Shown in pieces: positions 51,002 to 59,702 of a stretch of DNA of 64,000 nucleotides. The notes beneath the pieces are model-generated. The model was not told the DNA's origin. It ran no database searches and saw only the letters and a program-made list of their open reading frames with translations. Position 1 is the first letter of the stretch, and each line of letters begins with the position of its first letter. The translations under genes and the position numbers were made by a program. The stretch is taken from positions 1 to 64,000 of the forward strand of contig CALCUD010000127.1 in the NCBI GenBank assembly GCA_937906775.1, in the 5' to 3' direction. This DNA is from an uncultured Clostridia bacterium. GTDB taxonomy: Bacteria; Bacillota; Clostridia; Christensenellales; Aristaeellaceae.

Positions 51002-52480
51002 TCACTTGTACACCGGGACCAGAATGGTTTTGTACACGGTTTCAGTCCGGTAGATGGGGACGAGATTGATATCGTCGTAGTATTCGGTTTTGTATACAGG
51101 GCGCTCGTACGGTACTTTTTCCCCGTTTTCGTCCGTGGTATAGTCGGTTTCATAGTGATCGATGACCTGGCGGGAACGCTGAACCGTCTGCTCTTCGTAA
51201 TGGTCCAGGATGTACTGATACCCGTCGACGACGGTCTGCTCTTCGTAATGGTCGATGACCGGTCCGGACGGCTTTTCTTCGGACGTTGTTGCCGGCGTCG
51301 GTTCCGGCGTCGGTTTGGAAGGGGCCGGGGGGACGCTGCCCGTCGGACCGGGCCTGGGGGTGGATGATGAGCCGGATGTTTCCGTCGGACCGGGTTTGGG
51401 TGTGGATGTTGAGCCGGATGTTTCCGTCGGTCCGGGCGCGGGGGAGACGGAGGCTGCCGGCTTCGGCGTGCCTGCCGGCCGCTGCGGCCTGGACGGGTCG
51501 ATGACGGTCGTTACATACTGCTTCTGCACATATCCTTCTTTGTTCCCGACAGAAACGAGGTAATAATCCCCTTCCTCCTGCAGAACGGTGATCTCGGTCC
51601 CGACTCTTTTTTTCACGACCAGCCGGGATTTGGAATCGGGCTTCTGCCGGATGTTGACCGTATTGCTCCCGGCGGTTTTTCCGTTCACCGCCAGTTTATA
51701 GACTTCGGATCCGTACTCCCGCCTTTCAAAATCGGCCAGGGAGGTGATCCTGAAGGTCGCCGCGTCCGCGTCAAATTCGGCGAGCCGCTGTTCGACCGTT
51801 TCCGTTTCGAGCGGGGCCTGCCCTTCGGGGACAGGGGATTGATTTTCCCTGACGGAATAGTAATAACGGACATCGGATTGCGCCGCGCTTTCCCTTTCGG
51901 ACGGCGGCAGCCTGTAATCCTCCCCGGAACAAAGGAATCCTTCATGGAATTTCAGGGCTTTCGTTCCGTTGAAGCGATAGATCTCATACACCGATTCACG
52001 GTTGTTTACGGGCCGGGATCTGCAGATCTCGCCGCTTTTTGAGATCAGGTATGCGGAAGGCGCGCCCCCGCGGACCAGCTCCCGCACCCGCCCGTCCTTT
52101 GCCGCGGTGAACAGGCTGAGGACCGATCTTCCGGCGCTTCCGTCCAGGGAATCGATGAAGGCGATGACCAGCTCGCTGCAGCTGTCCTGATTGATATCCA
52201 GGATGCTGTAGCCGATCGAGTCCTTGATATCCTCGATCTGACCGGCGGGATCGCCGTAATCGGAAAAACGGTCATACAGATTGTCGTTGAAAAGATCGTG
52301 CCGGCTCCTGTCTTCCCCGTTGATGACCCGGATCCACATTTTCAGCAGGGCGGCATAGGTCGTGCTGTAGGTTTTTTCACTGGGCGCGCAGGGATCGGCT
52401 GCATCCCCGCAGGCTGCCGGCAGGACAGCGGGACCGGCGGCCAGGATCAGGCACAGAAGCAGACAAATGATCTTTTTCAT
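51002..52480 (-). CDS. Exported SH3 protein with Pro/Thr-rich repeats and HYEEQT repeats
   Basis: A 492-residue exported protein. Order: signal peptide (MKKIICLLLCLILAAGPAV, then a Cys in PAACGD), an N-terminal domain of about 200 residues, an SH3 domain (about 265-335: NTVNIRQKPDSKSRLVVKK, then GYVQKQYVTT), a Pro/Thr/Ser-rich linker built on 14-residue PGPTETSGS-type repeats, and a tail with three HYE repeats (VIDHYEEQTV, ILDHYEEQTV, VIDHYETDYT) and VYKTEYYDD. The linker suggests the tail is held away from the cell wall. Function unknown. Confidence 0.72.
   Translation of the reverse strand: MKKIICLLLCLILAAGPAVLPAACGDAADPCAPSEKTYSTTYAALLKMWIRVINGEDRSRHDLFNDNLYDRFSDYGDPAGQIEDIKDSIGYSILDINQDSCSELVIAFIDSLDGSAGRSVLSLFTAAKDGRVRELVRGGAPSAYLISKSGEICRSRPVNNRESVYEIYRFNGTKALKFHEGFLCSGEDYRLPPSERESAAQSDVRYYYSVRENQSPVPEGQAPLETETVEQRLAEFDADAATFRITSLADFERREYGSEVYKLAVNGKTAGSNTVNIRQKPDSKSRLVVKKRVGTEITVLQEEGDYYLVSVGNKEGYVQKQYVTTVIDPSRPQRPAGTPKPAASVSPAPGPTETSGSTSTPKPGPTETSGSSSTPRPGPTGSVPPAPSKPTPEPTPATTSEEKPSGPVIDHYEEQTVVDGYQYILDHYEEQTVQRSRQVIDHYETDYTTDENGEKVPYERPVYKTEYYDDINLVPIYRTETVYKTILVPVYK
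51342..51443 (-). repeat. 42-bp tandem repeats in the SH3 protein gene
   Basis: Two full 42-base units (51342-51383, 51384-51425) and a partial third encode the Pro/Thr-rich linker. Copy number may vary between strains. Confidence 0.75.
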
Positions 52481-52796
52481 GGCGTCCTCCTTTCGGAATG
52501 TGACAGGGACATATCACTTCAATGCGCTCCTGATGAATCCTGCTGTCTTACGGAGCCGGCATACGGAGAATACGCAATGGTCCGACAGCCTGAACAGAAG
52601 GGATATGGGGATTTAAAGCAATAATTCATATTTATCATATCATAAATCTGTTTTACTGTCGAGAAAGATTGCAGCAGGATGATCATTGATAAATAGAATG
52701 TGACTTCATTTATTGCAACATAAATGCAACGTAAATTTTTGCGTTGCATTTTCGTTTACATGCATGGTATGATAAGCTGGAAGTCAAAGGGAGGCT
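52481..52796 (+). other. AT-rich gene-free stretch before the AlbA_2 gene
   Basis: No gene seen. Base composition becomes clearly AT-rich near 52600, marking the left edge of a foreign-looking block. It contains the inverted repeat at 52722-52751 and the likely promoter of the next gene. Confidence 0.55.
52722..52751 (+). promoter_or_regulatory. Inverted repeat and promoter before the AlbA_2 gene
   Basis: AAATGCAACG and CGTTGCATTT are perfect 10-bp arms around 10 bases; a further TTGCAACA half-site lies just left. The right arm contains TTGCAT, which with TATGAT (18-base spacer) makes a promoter. The repeat therefore overlaps the -35 box and is a likely operator. Confidence 0.55.
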
Positions 52797-54056
52797 ATGA
52801 ATATGAAAGAAACAAAAACGCTTGAATATAAAGCCGAAATTTCTAATTCATTCTTAAAAACTGTAAGTGCATTCGCAAATTTCATAACAGGCGATATTCT
52901 GTTTGGAATTGCCGATGATGGAAAGCTTGTGGGCATGGAAAACCCTGAACAAGCCTGTCTGGATATCGAGAATAAAATCAACGACAGCATCACACCCAAG
53001 CCCGATTTTTCGCTTATCATTAACTCCAGAACAAAAGTCATCACATTGTCTGTAAAGAAAGGGCAATTCACACCTTATCTTTACAGGGGAAAAGCATATC
53101 GTCGGAGTGATACAGCTTCGATAGGGGTAGATCAAATTGAATTGAAACGGTTGATTCTGGACGGACAACATCTGTATTTTGAGCTGTTAGCATATGATTC
53201 GGATGACCTGAGCTTTACAGATTTATCTGAAATGCTGAAAAATAAGCTGGCCGTTTCTGAGATATCCGGGGATATTTTGCGTACTTTGGGATTTTATACT
53301 GCCAATAGGCAGTATAACAACGCAGCGGCATTATTTGCCGATCATAATCATTTCTACGGTGTTGATTTAACACGATTTGGGAACAGTATCAACGAGATTA
53401 TGGACCGTGAAACCATCACAAATGTATCCGTACTTCGCCAATATAGCCAAACGCTGTCCATGTTCCGAAAATACTATCAGTATGAGAAAATCGACGGCAT
53501 GGATAGGAAAACCATAGAGTTGATTCCGGAAGAGGCATTCCGCGAAGCCATCGCCAATGCTTTGGTACATCGAACGTGGGATGTGGATTCGCATATTCGT
53601 GTTGCGATGTATGCCGACAGAATCGAGATCACATCTCCGGGTGGATTGCCCAGTGGTTTGTCAGAGGCTGAGTATTTGAATGGCTATATTTCTAATCTGA
53701 GAAACCCGATCATTGGCAACGTGTTCTTCCGTTTGGGAATAATTGAAATGTTCGGTACCGGAATCCGCAGAATCCGGGAAAGTTACGCAGAACTTGACTG
53801 TTCACCGTCATTTACAGTCAATGACCATAGCATCATGGTCACTCTGCCGGTTATCAACGCCGCAAAGAAAATCACCCCAAGTGAACAGCAAATCCTGGAT
53901 ATTCTGTCCTCCGGTCTGGTACTTTCAAGCAGTGAGCTCACGGAACGAACAGGCATGAGTCGGAATAAGGTCATTCGGATCATAAATAGTCTGATTGACA
54001 AGCAGTATGTTATTGTCCATGGCAATGGCCGCGGCACACGTTATTCCCGAAAATAA
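52797..54056 (+). CDS. AlbA_2/Schlafen-domain regulator with ATPase-like and winged-helix domains
   Basis: A 419-residue protein. The N-terminal AlbA_2 domain (about 1-120) shows GDILFGIADDGKLVGM and YLYRGKAYRRSDTAS. A GHKL-like HATPase_c_4 domain (about 240-350) has PEEAFREAIANALVHRTWDV and ITSPGGLPSGLSE. A C-terminal winged helix (about 360-419) ends GNGRGTRYSRK. Such proteins are often annotated as transcriptional regulators and are common in mobile or defence regions. The gene is visibly AT-rich. GGGAGG precedes the ATG. An inverted repeat over its promoter suggests self-control. Confidence 0.85.
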   Translation: MNMKETKTLEYKAEISNSFLKTVSAFANFITGDILFGIADDGKLVGMENPEQACLDIENKINDSITPKPDFSLIINSRTKVITLSVKKGQFTPYLYRGKAYRRSDTASIGVDQIELKRLILDGQHLYFELLAYDSDDLSFTDLSEMLKNKLAVSEISGDILRTLGFYTANRQYNNAAALFADHNHFYGVDLTRFGNSINEIMDRETITNVSVLRQYSQTLSMFRKYYQYEKIDGMDRKTIELIPEEAFREAIANALVHRTWDVDSHIRVAMYADRIEITSPGGLPSGLSEAEYLNGYISNLRNPIIGNVFFRLGIIEMFGTGIRRIRESYAELDCSPSFTVNDHSIMVTLPVINAAKKITPSEQQILDILSSGLVLSSSELTERTGMSRNKVIRIINSLIDKQYVIVHGNGRGTRYSRK

Positions 54057-54091
54057 CATATGCCATCAAATCAAAGGGGTGATCAAACAAT

Positions 54092-55972
54092 ATGGCTTTA
54101 GAGTTCAAAGAGAGCAAAGATAACCCATTGCACCGGGAACACGGGGTCATCAGCAACACCGCGTTCGTCCTGGGCAAGATCAAAAAATACTGTCCCCGCA
54201 CGTTCTTTTTCGCACTGGGCAATCTGGTATGTTCCTCCGTGCTGGGCTACTATTGGGGCTTTTTCGGTAAATACATCATTGACCTGATCAGCTCCGGCAA
54301 GACGGCTGAGGCCGCGTTGCCGACGCTGTTCCTGATCCTGCTGGTCGGTCTCCTGTCTGTGTCTCTGCTCAGTTTTCTCAACGAGTTTTGCGGCACAAAC
54401 GTCTGGCCCCTCTATATCGAAGTGCGCATGAACGTGATCCGCGAGCGTGCCCGCCAGTCCATGCGGATGGATTATGAGCTGCTCGAGCGTCCGGAAGCCC
54501 TGGATATCCAGCAACGCGCCACCAATGCCACCGATAACAATCAGGAAGGTTTTGAGGGCATGATGCATATCCTCCAGGATATGGGCAAAAACATCGTCAC
54601 AGTCATCGTCACCTTCGTGGCGGTCACCGTCCTCGACGCGCGCCTCATAATCGCCCTTGCCGTGCTCACAGTATTCAGTTTTCTGTGGTACCGCGCTGTG
54701 ATCCGCAAGGACAAAAAGGAAGTCTGGGACCGGCTTTCCCCCGTCTGGCGCAAGATCCACTATATGAGCCGCGTCACCCAGCACTTCAGTTTTGCCAAGG
54801 AGATCCGTCTCTTCGCGCTCACCGGCTATCTTTCCGGAAAGCAGAAGTCCATCTACGAATCCAAAGAGGAACGCATTGATCACCATCATAACCTGTGGAA
54901 CGGCTATGTCCTCTTCGGTCAGCTTTTGAATCTGATCAGTCGCGCGCTGGTCTACACCGTCCTCTATATGGCGATCCTCCGGAAGGACGACCCGCTCTCG
55001 ATCGGTAACTTTACCCTCTATCTCTCCCTGGCCTCCGCCTTCTCCACGGCGCTCCTCGTGCTTCTCCAGCGCTGGGGCGATTATTCCCGTGCCTCGATGG
55101 AGGTGGATGACCTGCGTTCCTTCCTGGATCTGAAGGACGAAGCCTCCGGCACCGAGATCCCGCCGGTCTCCGAAAACGGTCAGTACGAGTTTGAGTTCCG
55201 GAATGTCCGCTTCCGCTATGCCGGCGCGGAGAAAGACGCCCTGAAGGACCTGAATCTGACGCTCCACGCCGGGGAAAAGCTAGCCGTGGTCGGCCTCAAC
55301 GGGGCCGGCAAGACCACGATGATCAAGCTTCTTCTCCGTCTCTATGACCCGACCGAAGGCCAGATCCTCCTGAACGGCACCGACATCCGTACCTTTGACA
55401 AGGAAGCCTACTACCGTCTCTTCTCCCCCGTTTTCCAGGATGTCCAGCTTTTTGCCATGCCCCTCGGCGAAAACACCGCCATGCTCCCGGCGGACCGGAT
55501 CGACCGTGAGAAAGCTGAAAAATCCTTGCGTGAAGCCGGTCTTGAAGAAAAGCTGGATTCGCTGGAGAAAGGTCTGGACACCGAGATCCTCAAGGTCGTC
55601 AGCGAAGAAGGCATCGACCTTTCCGGCGGTGAAAAGCAAAAGCTGGCCCTCGCCCGTGCGCTTTACCGTCATGCCCCGGTCATCGTTCTGGACGAGCCCA
55701 CTGCGGCGCTGGATGCCCTTGCGGAAAAGCAGCTCTACGAGCGTTTCGACCGTATGGTGGGCCACAGCAGTGCCGTCTATATTTCCCACCGTCTGGCCTC
55801 GACCCGCTTCTGTGACCGCATCGCCCTGTTTGAGGATGGCCAGTTGAAGGAGCTGGGCACCCATGACACCCTCATGGCAAAGGGTGGCGCCTACGCAAAC
55901 CTTTTCGATGTGCAGGCCCAGTACTACCGTGAAAACGGCGGAGAGGAGGTCGAAAGCGATGAAAACGCGTAA
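54092..55972 (+). CDS. Half-size ABC transporter (membrane domain plus ATPase)
   Basis: A 626-residue exporter half with six membrane segments (about 30-330) and an ATPase domain. Walker A is GLNGAGKTT, the signature is DLSGGEKQKLALARAL and Walker B is VIVLDEPTAALD. There is no N-terminal C39 peptidase domain. It overlaps the next half-transporter by 14 bases, and the two should form a heterodimer. Codon use is peculiar, with many CTC, CGT and GCC codons and few CGG or CTG compared with flanking genes. Substrate unknown; lipid, drug or peptide export are all possible. Confidence 0.88.
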   Translation: MALEFKESKDNPLHREHGVISNTAFVLGKIKKYCPRTFFFALGNLVCSSVLGYYWGFFGKYIIDLISSGKTAEAALPTLFLILLVGLLSVSLLSFLNEFCGTNVWPLYIEVRMNVIRERARQSMRMDYELLERPEALDIQQRATNATDNNQEGFEGMMHILQDMGKNIVTVIVTFVAVTVLDARLIIALAVLTVFSFLWYRAVIRKDKKEVWDRLSPVWRKIHYMSRVTQHFSFAKEIRLFALTGYLSGKQKSIYESKEERIDHHHNLWNGYVLFGQLLNLISRALVYTVLYMAILRKDDPLSIGNFTLYLSLASAFSTALLVLLQRWGDYSRASMEVDDLRSFLDLKDEASGTEIPPVSENGQYEFEFRNVRFRYAGAEKDALKDLNLTLHAGEKLAVVGLNGAGKTTMIKLLLRLYDPTEGQILLNGTDIRTFDKEAYYRLFSPVFQDVQLFAMPLGENTAMLPADRIDREKAEKSLREAGLEEKLDSLEKGLDTEILKVVSEEGIDLSGGEKQKLALARALYRHAPVIVLDEPTAALDALAEKQLYERFDRMVGHSSAVYISHRLASTRFCDRIALFEDGQLKELGTHDTLMAKGGAYANLFDVQAQYYRENGGEEVESDENA

Positions 55973-57791
55973 GGATCAGAACACCAAAGCCTCCGGAAAA
56001 GTCTCTTCGTTCAAAAAGATCAAAGAAGTCATCAAGGTCCTTTTCCCGATCGCGGCCAAGCGTTTCCCGCTCTTCTATCCGTTGGAAGCGGCCAGGACCC
56101 TCCTGGATGCACTGATCCCCTTCCTCGGGGTCTATCTGACGCCTCTCATCATTGACGAGCTGACCGGCGCGCGCGATGTCCGTAAGCTCATCCTCTACGC
56201 CGCGGCGCTGGTCGGTGGCGAGTGCATCCTCACGGTGCTCCGCCAGCTGGCCAGCACCCGTCTGAGCAAGTATAACGAGCGTCTGGATAACTATTTTGTC
56301 ATGTGCACCAGCGCCCACACCATGAATTTGGATTATCAGCTGACCGAGGATAAAGAAGCCCTCGACCAGCTCGAAAAAGCCAACACCGGCATGAGCTGGT
56401 ATTCCGGCGGTGTCTACGGCATCTCGGAGCAGTTCTTCATGCTTCTTGGCAATCTTCTCAAGATCTTCGGCTACATCACCGTCATCGCGCTCCATGCCCC
56501 GCTTCTGCTGGCCGTCTGCTGTCTTTGCGTGATCGTCAGCGCGTGGATGACCACGCTCGGCAACAAAGTGGAAGTCAAGGCCTACGAAGGTCTTTCCAAA
56601 ACCAACCGCATCTTCTCCTATTTCGGTTGGGAAACCGTCGATTTCAAGTATGGCAAGGATATCCGCCTCTATGACGCGTCCGATATGCTCCTCACGCGTT
56701 GGGACAAGACCACCGACACCAGCATCGGCTTCTGGAAGTGGCAGGCCCACGCCGGCATGAAATATCGCCTGATCAACAGTCAAGTCGGCATCTTTGGTGC
56801 CATGTTCACCTATGGCTACGCGGCCTGGCTGGCGCTGAACAAAGTGTTCTCTCTGGGTGTCTTCTCCCAGATGGTGGAAGCGGCATCCGGCTTGAACAAT
56901 ACGCTCAGCGGTCTCGCGATGAACATCACGGAACTCTTCAAGCGTTGCGGCTACGCCTATGAATATGTCATCTTTATGCACTATCCCGAGGTCCTGCCCA
57001 AAGGTGACCTTCCCGTCCCCTCCGGCCTCCATACGATCGAGTTCCGTAATGTTTCCTTCTCTTATCCCGGCAGCGACAAAAAGGTGCTGGACGGTGTCAA
57101 CCTCCGCGTGGATCGCGGTGAGCGCCTCTCTCTGGTGGGCTTAAACGGTGCCGGCAAAACAACGCTCATCAAGCTTCTCTGCCGTCTCTATGATCCGGGC
57201 GAAGGCCAGATCCTTCTGGATGGCACAGACATCCGCAAATATGATCCCGTTCAGTATCACGCCCAGTTTGCCCCGGTCTTCCAGGATTTTTCCCTCTTCG
57301 CGTTCACCCTGGCGGAGAACATCTGCCTCAAGGGCGAGAAAGACATCACCGAGGCGGACCGGGATCGTATCCATTCCCTCCTCGCGCGCACGGGCCTTAC
57401 GGACATGGTGGACCATTTGCCAAACGGCATCGACACCACCCTGTTCCGTTTCTTTGACCGTGAGGGCGTGGATCCCTCCGGCGGCGAAAAGCAAAAGATT
57501 GCTCTCGCCCGCGCCCTGTATAAGGACGGTTCCGTCATTATCCTGGATGAGCCCACCGCCGCCCTGGATCCGATTGCGGAATACGAGATCTACAAGAGCT
57601 TCAACGACCTGATTGAGAACAAGACCGCGTTCTATATCAGCCATCGTCTGTCTTCCTGCCGCTTCTGCGATCACATCGCCGTGTTCTCGGAGGGCAAGGT
57701 CGCCGAATACGGCACCCATGACGAGCTGGTCGCCCAAAAAGGCGGTCTCTACGCCGCCATGTTTGAAGCGCAGGCCCAGTATTACAAATAA
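55959..57791 (+). CDS. Half-size ABC transporter (membrane domain plus ATPase), partner
   Basis: A 610-residue partner of the preceding half-transporter; the ATG at 55959 has GAGAGGAGG upstream inside that gene. Walker A is GLNGAGKTT, the signature is degenerate at its first residue (DPSGGEKQKIALARAL) and Walker B is VIILDEPTAALD. About 60 residues of hydrophilic tail come before the first membrane segment. It shares the odd C-ending codon use of its partner. A strong terminator follows, so the block ends here. Confidence 0.87.
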   Translation: MKTRKDQNTKASGKVSSFKKIKEVIKVLFPIAAKRFPLFYPLEAARTLLDALIPFLGVYLTPLIIDELTGARDVRKLILYAAALVGGECILTVLRQLASTRLSKYNERLDNYFVMCTSAHTMNLDYQLTEDKEALDQLEKANTGMSWYSGGVYGISEQFFMLLGNLLKIFGYITVIALHAPLLLAVCCLCVIVSAWMTTLGNKVEVKAYEGLSKTNRIFSYFGWETVDFKYGKDIRLYDASDMLLTRWDKTTDTSIGFWKWQAHAGMKYRLINSQVGIFGAMFTYGYAAWLALNKVFSLGVFSQMVEAASGLNNTLSGLAMNITELFKRCGYAYEYVIFMHYPEVLPKGDLPVPSGLHTIEFRNVSFSYPGSDKKVLDGVNLRVDRGERLSLVGLNGAGKTTLIKLLCRLYDPGEGQILLDGTDIRKYDPVQYHAQFAPVFQDFSLFAFTLAENICLKGEKDITEADRDRIHSLLARTGLTDMVDHLPNGIDTTLFRFFDREGVDPSGGEKQKIALARALYKDGSVIILDEPTAALDPIAEYEIYKSFNDLIENKTAFYISHRLSSCRFCDHIAVFSEGKVAEYGTHDELVAQKGGLYAAMFEAQAQYYK

Positions 57792-57810
57792 TGCGGTATT
57801 CCTCGGAAAT

Positions 57811-57848
57811 AACAAGGGCAGAGGTCCGATCGTTCCTCTGCCCTTGTT
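57811..57848 (+). terminator. Terminator after the ABC transporter pair
   Basis: A 14-bp stem (AACAAGGGCAGAGG with its complement), then a T run. Confidence 0.8.
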
Positions 57849-58054
57849 GTTTTTTTCCTCTTCTGCAGGCTCATTTGCCCTCATAGGCCGCATACGAAAG
57901 CAGCAACGCGCCAGTGCGCCGCTGGCCGTACCAAGCCCTGGCTCAACGATATATTCATCCGTAAATACTTTACACTAACTGCAGGGTTTGAATCGGTTCT
58001 GACGCATGATCCGTCTTTTGTAAAGCGGCCTTGCGCGTTTTTTTGATCGGGAAG

Positions 58055-58083
58055 TTGACAGATAAATCCGGTACCGTTATGAT
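58055..58083 (+). promoter_or_regulatory. Promoter of the repeat-protein gene
   Basis: Consensus TTGACA, 17-base spacer, TATGAT; about 35 bases before the start codon. Confidence 0.75.
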
Positions 58084-58122
58084 GGGGTTACCGGAAAAAA
58101 TTCAGATAAAGGGATGAATCCT

Positions 58123-58467
58123 GTGGCGAAAAGGATCACTTCGGTTCCCGGCCTCTTCGGCGGCTACGATCACTATGACGAAAACGGGAAATACATCGGC
58201 TACTCAATGGAGGGGGTTTTCGGAGGCATGGACCATTACGACGCCTCCGGGAAAAACGTCGGCTACAGTATGGAAGGTCTGTTCGGCGGTACGGATCATT
58301 ATGACGAGTACGGAAAACAGACCGGGTACTCTGTTCCCGGCCTGTTCGGCGGAACCGATCATTTCAGTTCGTCCGGCGGGTACGAAGGCTACTCTGTCGA
58401 CGGGATCTTCGGCGGTCACGATACGTTCATGGACGCGGAAGCGGATGATCCGTTTTCGGATGACTGA
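58123..58467 (+). CDS. Small protein made of 21-residue LFGGxDHYD repeats
   Basis: A 114-residue protein almost wholly built of four 21-residue units and a partial fifth. The unit reads VPGLFGGYDHYDENGKYIGYS, with MEGVFGGMDHYDASGKN and MEGLFGGTDHYDEYGKQ as further copies. Each unit has a Gly-Gly turn, an Asp-His pair and a closing GYS. The tail is acidic (DAEADDPFSDD). There is no signal peptide. GTG at 58123 is preferred because AAAGGGA lies 8 bases upstream; the ATG at 58114 overlaps it. It resembles small repeat proteins seen in Clostridia; function unknown. Confidence 0.7.
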   Translation: MAKRITSVPGLFGGYDHYDENGKYIGYSMEGVFGGMDHYDASGKNVGYSMEGLFGGTDHYDEYGKQTGYSVPGLFGGTDHFSSSGGYEGYSVDGIFGGHDTFMDAEADDPFSDD

Positions 58468-58559
58468 CTCTGTTTCTGCTTCGCCGTGAAAACGGCCGGG
58501 ACAATGGATCTGAAACGGCGGTTGTTGTCGGGGTTTTATTCAGGATGGAGGGCAACTCT

Positions 58560-58850
58560 TTGAACAGCTATAAAGAAGAACGGATCCGGAAGCGCATCCG
58601 TTTCTACGGGCGTGTGCAGGGCGTCGGTTTCCGCTACCGGGCGGAGAATGCCGCCCGCATGCTGGGTGTGACCGGATGGGTCCGGAATGATCCGGACGGC
58701 GCGGTCACGATGGAGATCCAGGGGACGGAGGAGCGGATCGATCAGGTGATCCGGAGCATTGAGCGCGGTATGTTTGTCCGGATCGAGGCGATGGACGCAA
58801 AAACGCTCCCGTTGCAGATGAACGAGAGCGGCTTTGGAACGGATGAATGA
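58560..58850 (+). CDS. acyP: Acylphosphatase
   Basis: A 96-residue protein of standard acylphosphatase size, which hydrolyses acyl phosphates in the cytoplasm. The substrate loop and catalytic Arg are in FYGRVQGVGFRYRAENAAR; the catalytic Asn is in VTGWVRNDPDGAVTMEIQG. A TTG start at 58560 is chosen because GGAGG lies at the proper distance; the ATG at 58545 overlaps that site. It ends exactly where the convergent MalG gene ends, with no terminator between. Confidence 0.9.
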   Translation: MNSYKEERIRKRIRFYGRVQGVGFRYRAENAARMLGVTGWVRNDPDGAVTMEIQGTEERIDQVIRSIERGMFVRIEAMDAKTLPLQMNESGFGTDE

Positions 58851-59690
58851 TCAGCCCTTGACGCTGCCGGCGGTCAGCCCCTGAACGAAGAATTTCTGGC
58901 ACAGAATGAAAATGATGACGACGGGGATCAGCGTCAGAACGGACATGGCGAAAACGTAGCCCCACTGGGTGAACTGATGCTGGCCGAAGAAGCCGGCGAT
59001 CGCGATGGGCAGGGTCCGGAGGTCGTTGTCGTTGATGACGGTATTGGCCCAGGGATATTCCTCCCAGGCTGTCAGGAAGTTGAAAATGCTGACGGACGCG
59101 ATAGCGGGCGCGGCCAGCGGGAGCGCGATCCGGAAATAGACCGTGAGCACATCCGCCCCGTCGATCCAGGTCGCCTCCATGATCTCGCCGGGGATATTCT
59201 CCATGAATCCTTTGATCATGAAGGTGGAAAACGGGATCACCCAGGCGACATAGAACGGGATCAGCCCCCAGAGCCGGTTGACCAGATTCAGCTTTGTCGC
59301 CAGTTCGAACTGGGGAACGATCATGGTCGTTCCGGGGATGATCATGGTCAGGATGATAAATGCAAAAATGATCTTATTGGCTTTGAATTTGAATTTTCCC
59401 AGCACGAAAGCCATGGCGGAGGAAACCAGGGCCGCCAGCCCCACGGTGGAGACGGAAACCAGAACAGAATTCAGGAAATTCAGATAGAATTTGCTCTGGT
59501 TCAGGATATAGGCATAGTTTTCCAGCGTAAAGGCTTCCCATTTGGGGAAGAAACGCGGAGGATATTCATAAAGCGCTCCGTTCGGGCGCAGAGATGTCGA
59601 GATCATGTAGATCATAGGCAGGGTGAAAACCACGGTGCCCAGAGCGAGGAGCAGATATCGGATGATCTTGCTTCTGACTTTCTGTTTCAT
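58851..59690 (-). CDS. ABC maltodextrin-type permease, MalG-like
   Basis: A 279-residue permease with six membrane segments. The EAA loop is IPGEIMEATWIDGADVLTVY and the end is FVQGLTAGSVKG. AAGGAGG precedes the ATG. It is the last gene of the maltodextrin operon. As in the other two importers here, no ATPase gene is present. Confidence 0.9.
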   Translation of the reverse strand: MKQKVRSKIIRYLLLALGTVVFTLPMIYMISTSLRPNGALYEYPPRFFPKWEAFTLENYAYILNQSKFYLNFLNSVLVSVSTVGLAALVSSAMAFVLGKFKFKANKIIFAFIILTMIIPGTTMIVPQFELATKLNLVNRLWGLIPFYVAWVIPFSTFMIKGFMENIPGEIMEATWIDGADVLTVYFRIALPLAAPAIASVSIFNFLTAWEEYPWANTVINDNDLRTLPIAIAGFFGQHQFTQWGYVFAMSVLTLIPVVIIFILCQKFFVQGLTAGSVKG

Positions 59691-59702
59691 ATCCGTTCCT
59701 CC

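Larger units (their letters stand above)
57792..58122 (+). other. Intergenic stretch: terminator, empty middle, promoter
   Basis: Terminator at 57811-57848, then about 200 bases in which I see no gene or known RNA, then the promoter of the repeat-protein gene at 58055-58083. Confidence 0.5.

Noticed and set aside
51342..51443. CRISPR-like repeats
   Set aside because: The 42-bp units are adjacent with no spacers and encode an in-frame Pro/Thr linker.
54092..57791. ABC pair as the processing exporter for the double-glycine peptides
   Set aside because: Neither protein has an N-terminal C39 peptidase domain with its Cys/His motifs, and the codon use marks them as a separate acquisition.
54098..57893. 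Large open frames opposite the two ABC half-transporters
   Set aside because: They mirror the C-ending codons of the real genes and show no motifs, while both ABC frames have full Walker and signature motifs.
57850..58054. Possible riboswitch or structured RNA
   Set aside because: I could not match any conserved riboswitch core and saw no terminator/antiterminator pair before the repeat-protein gene.
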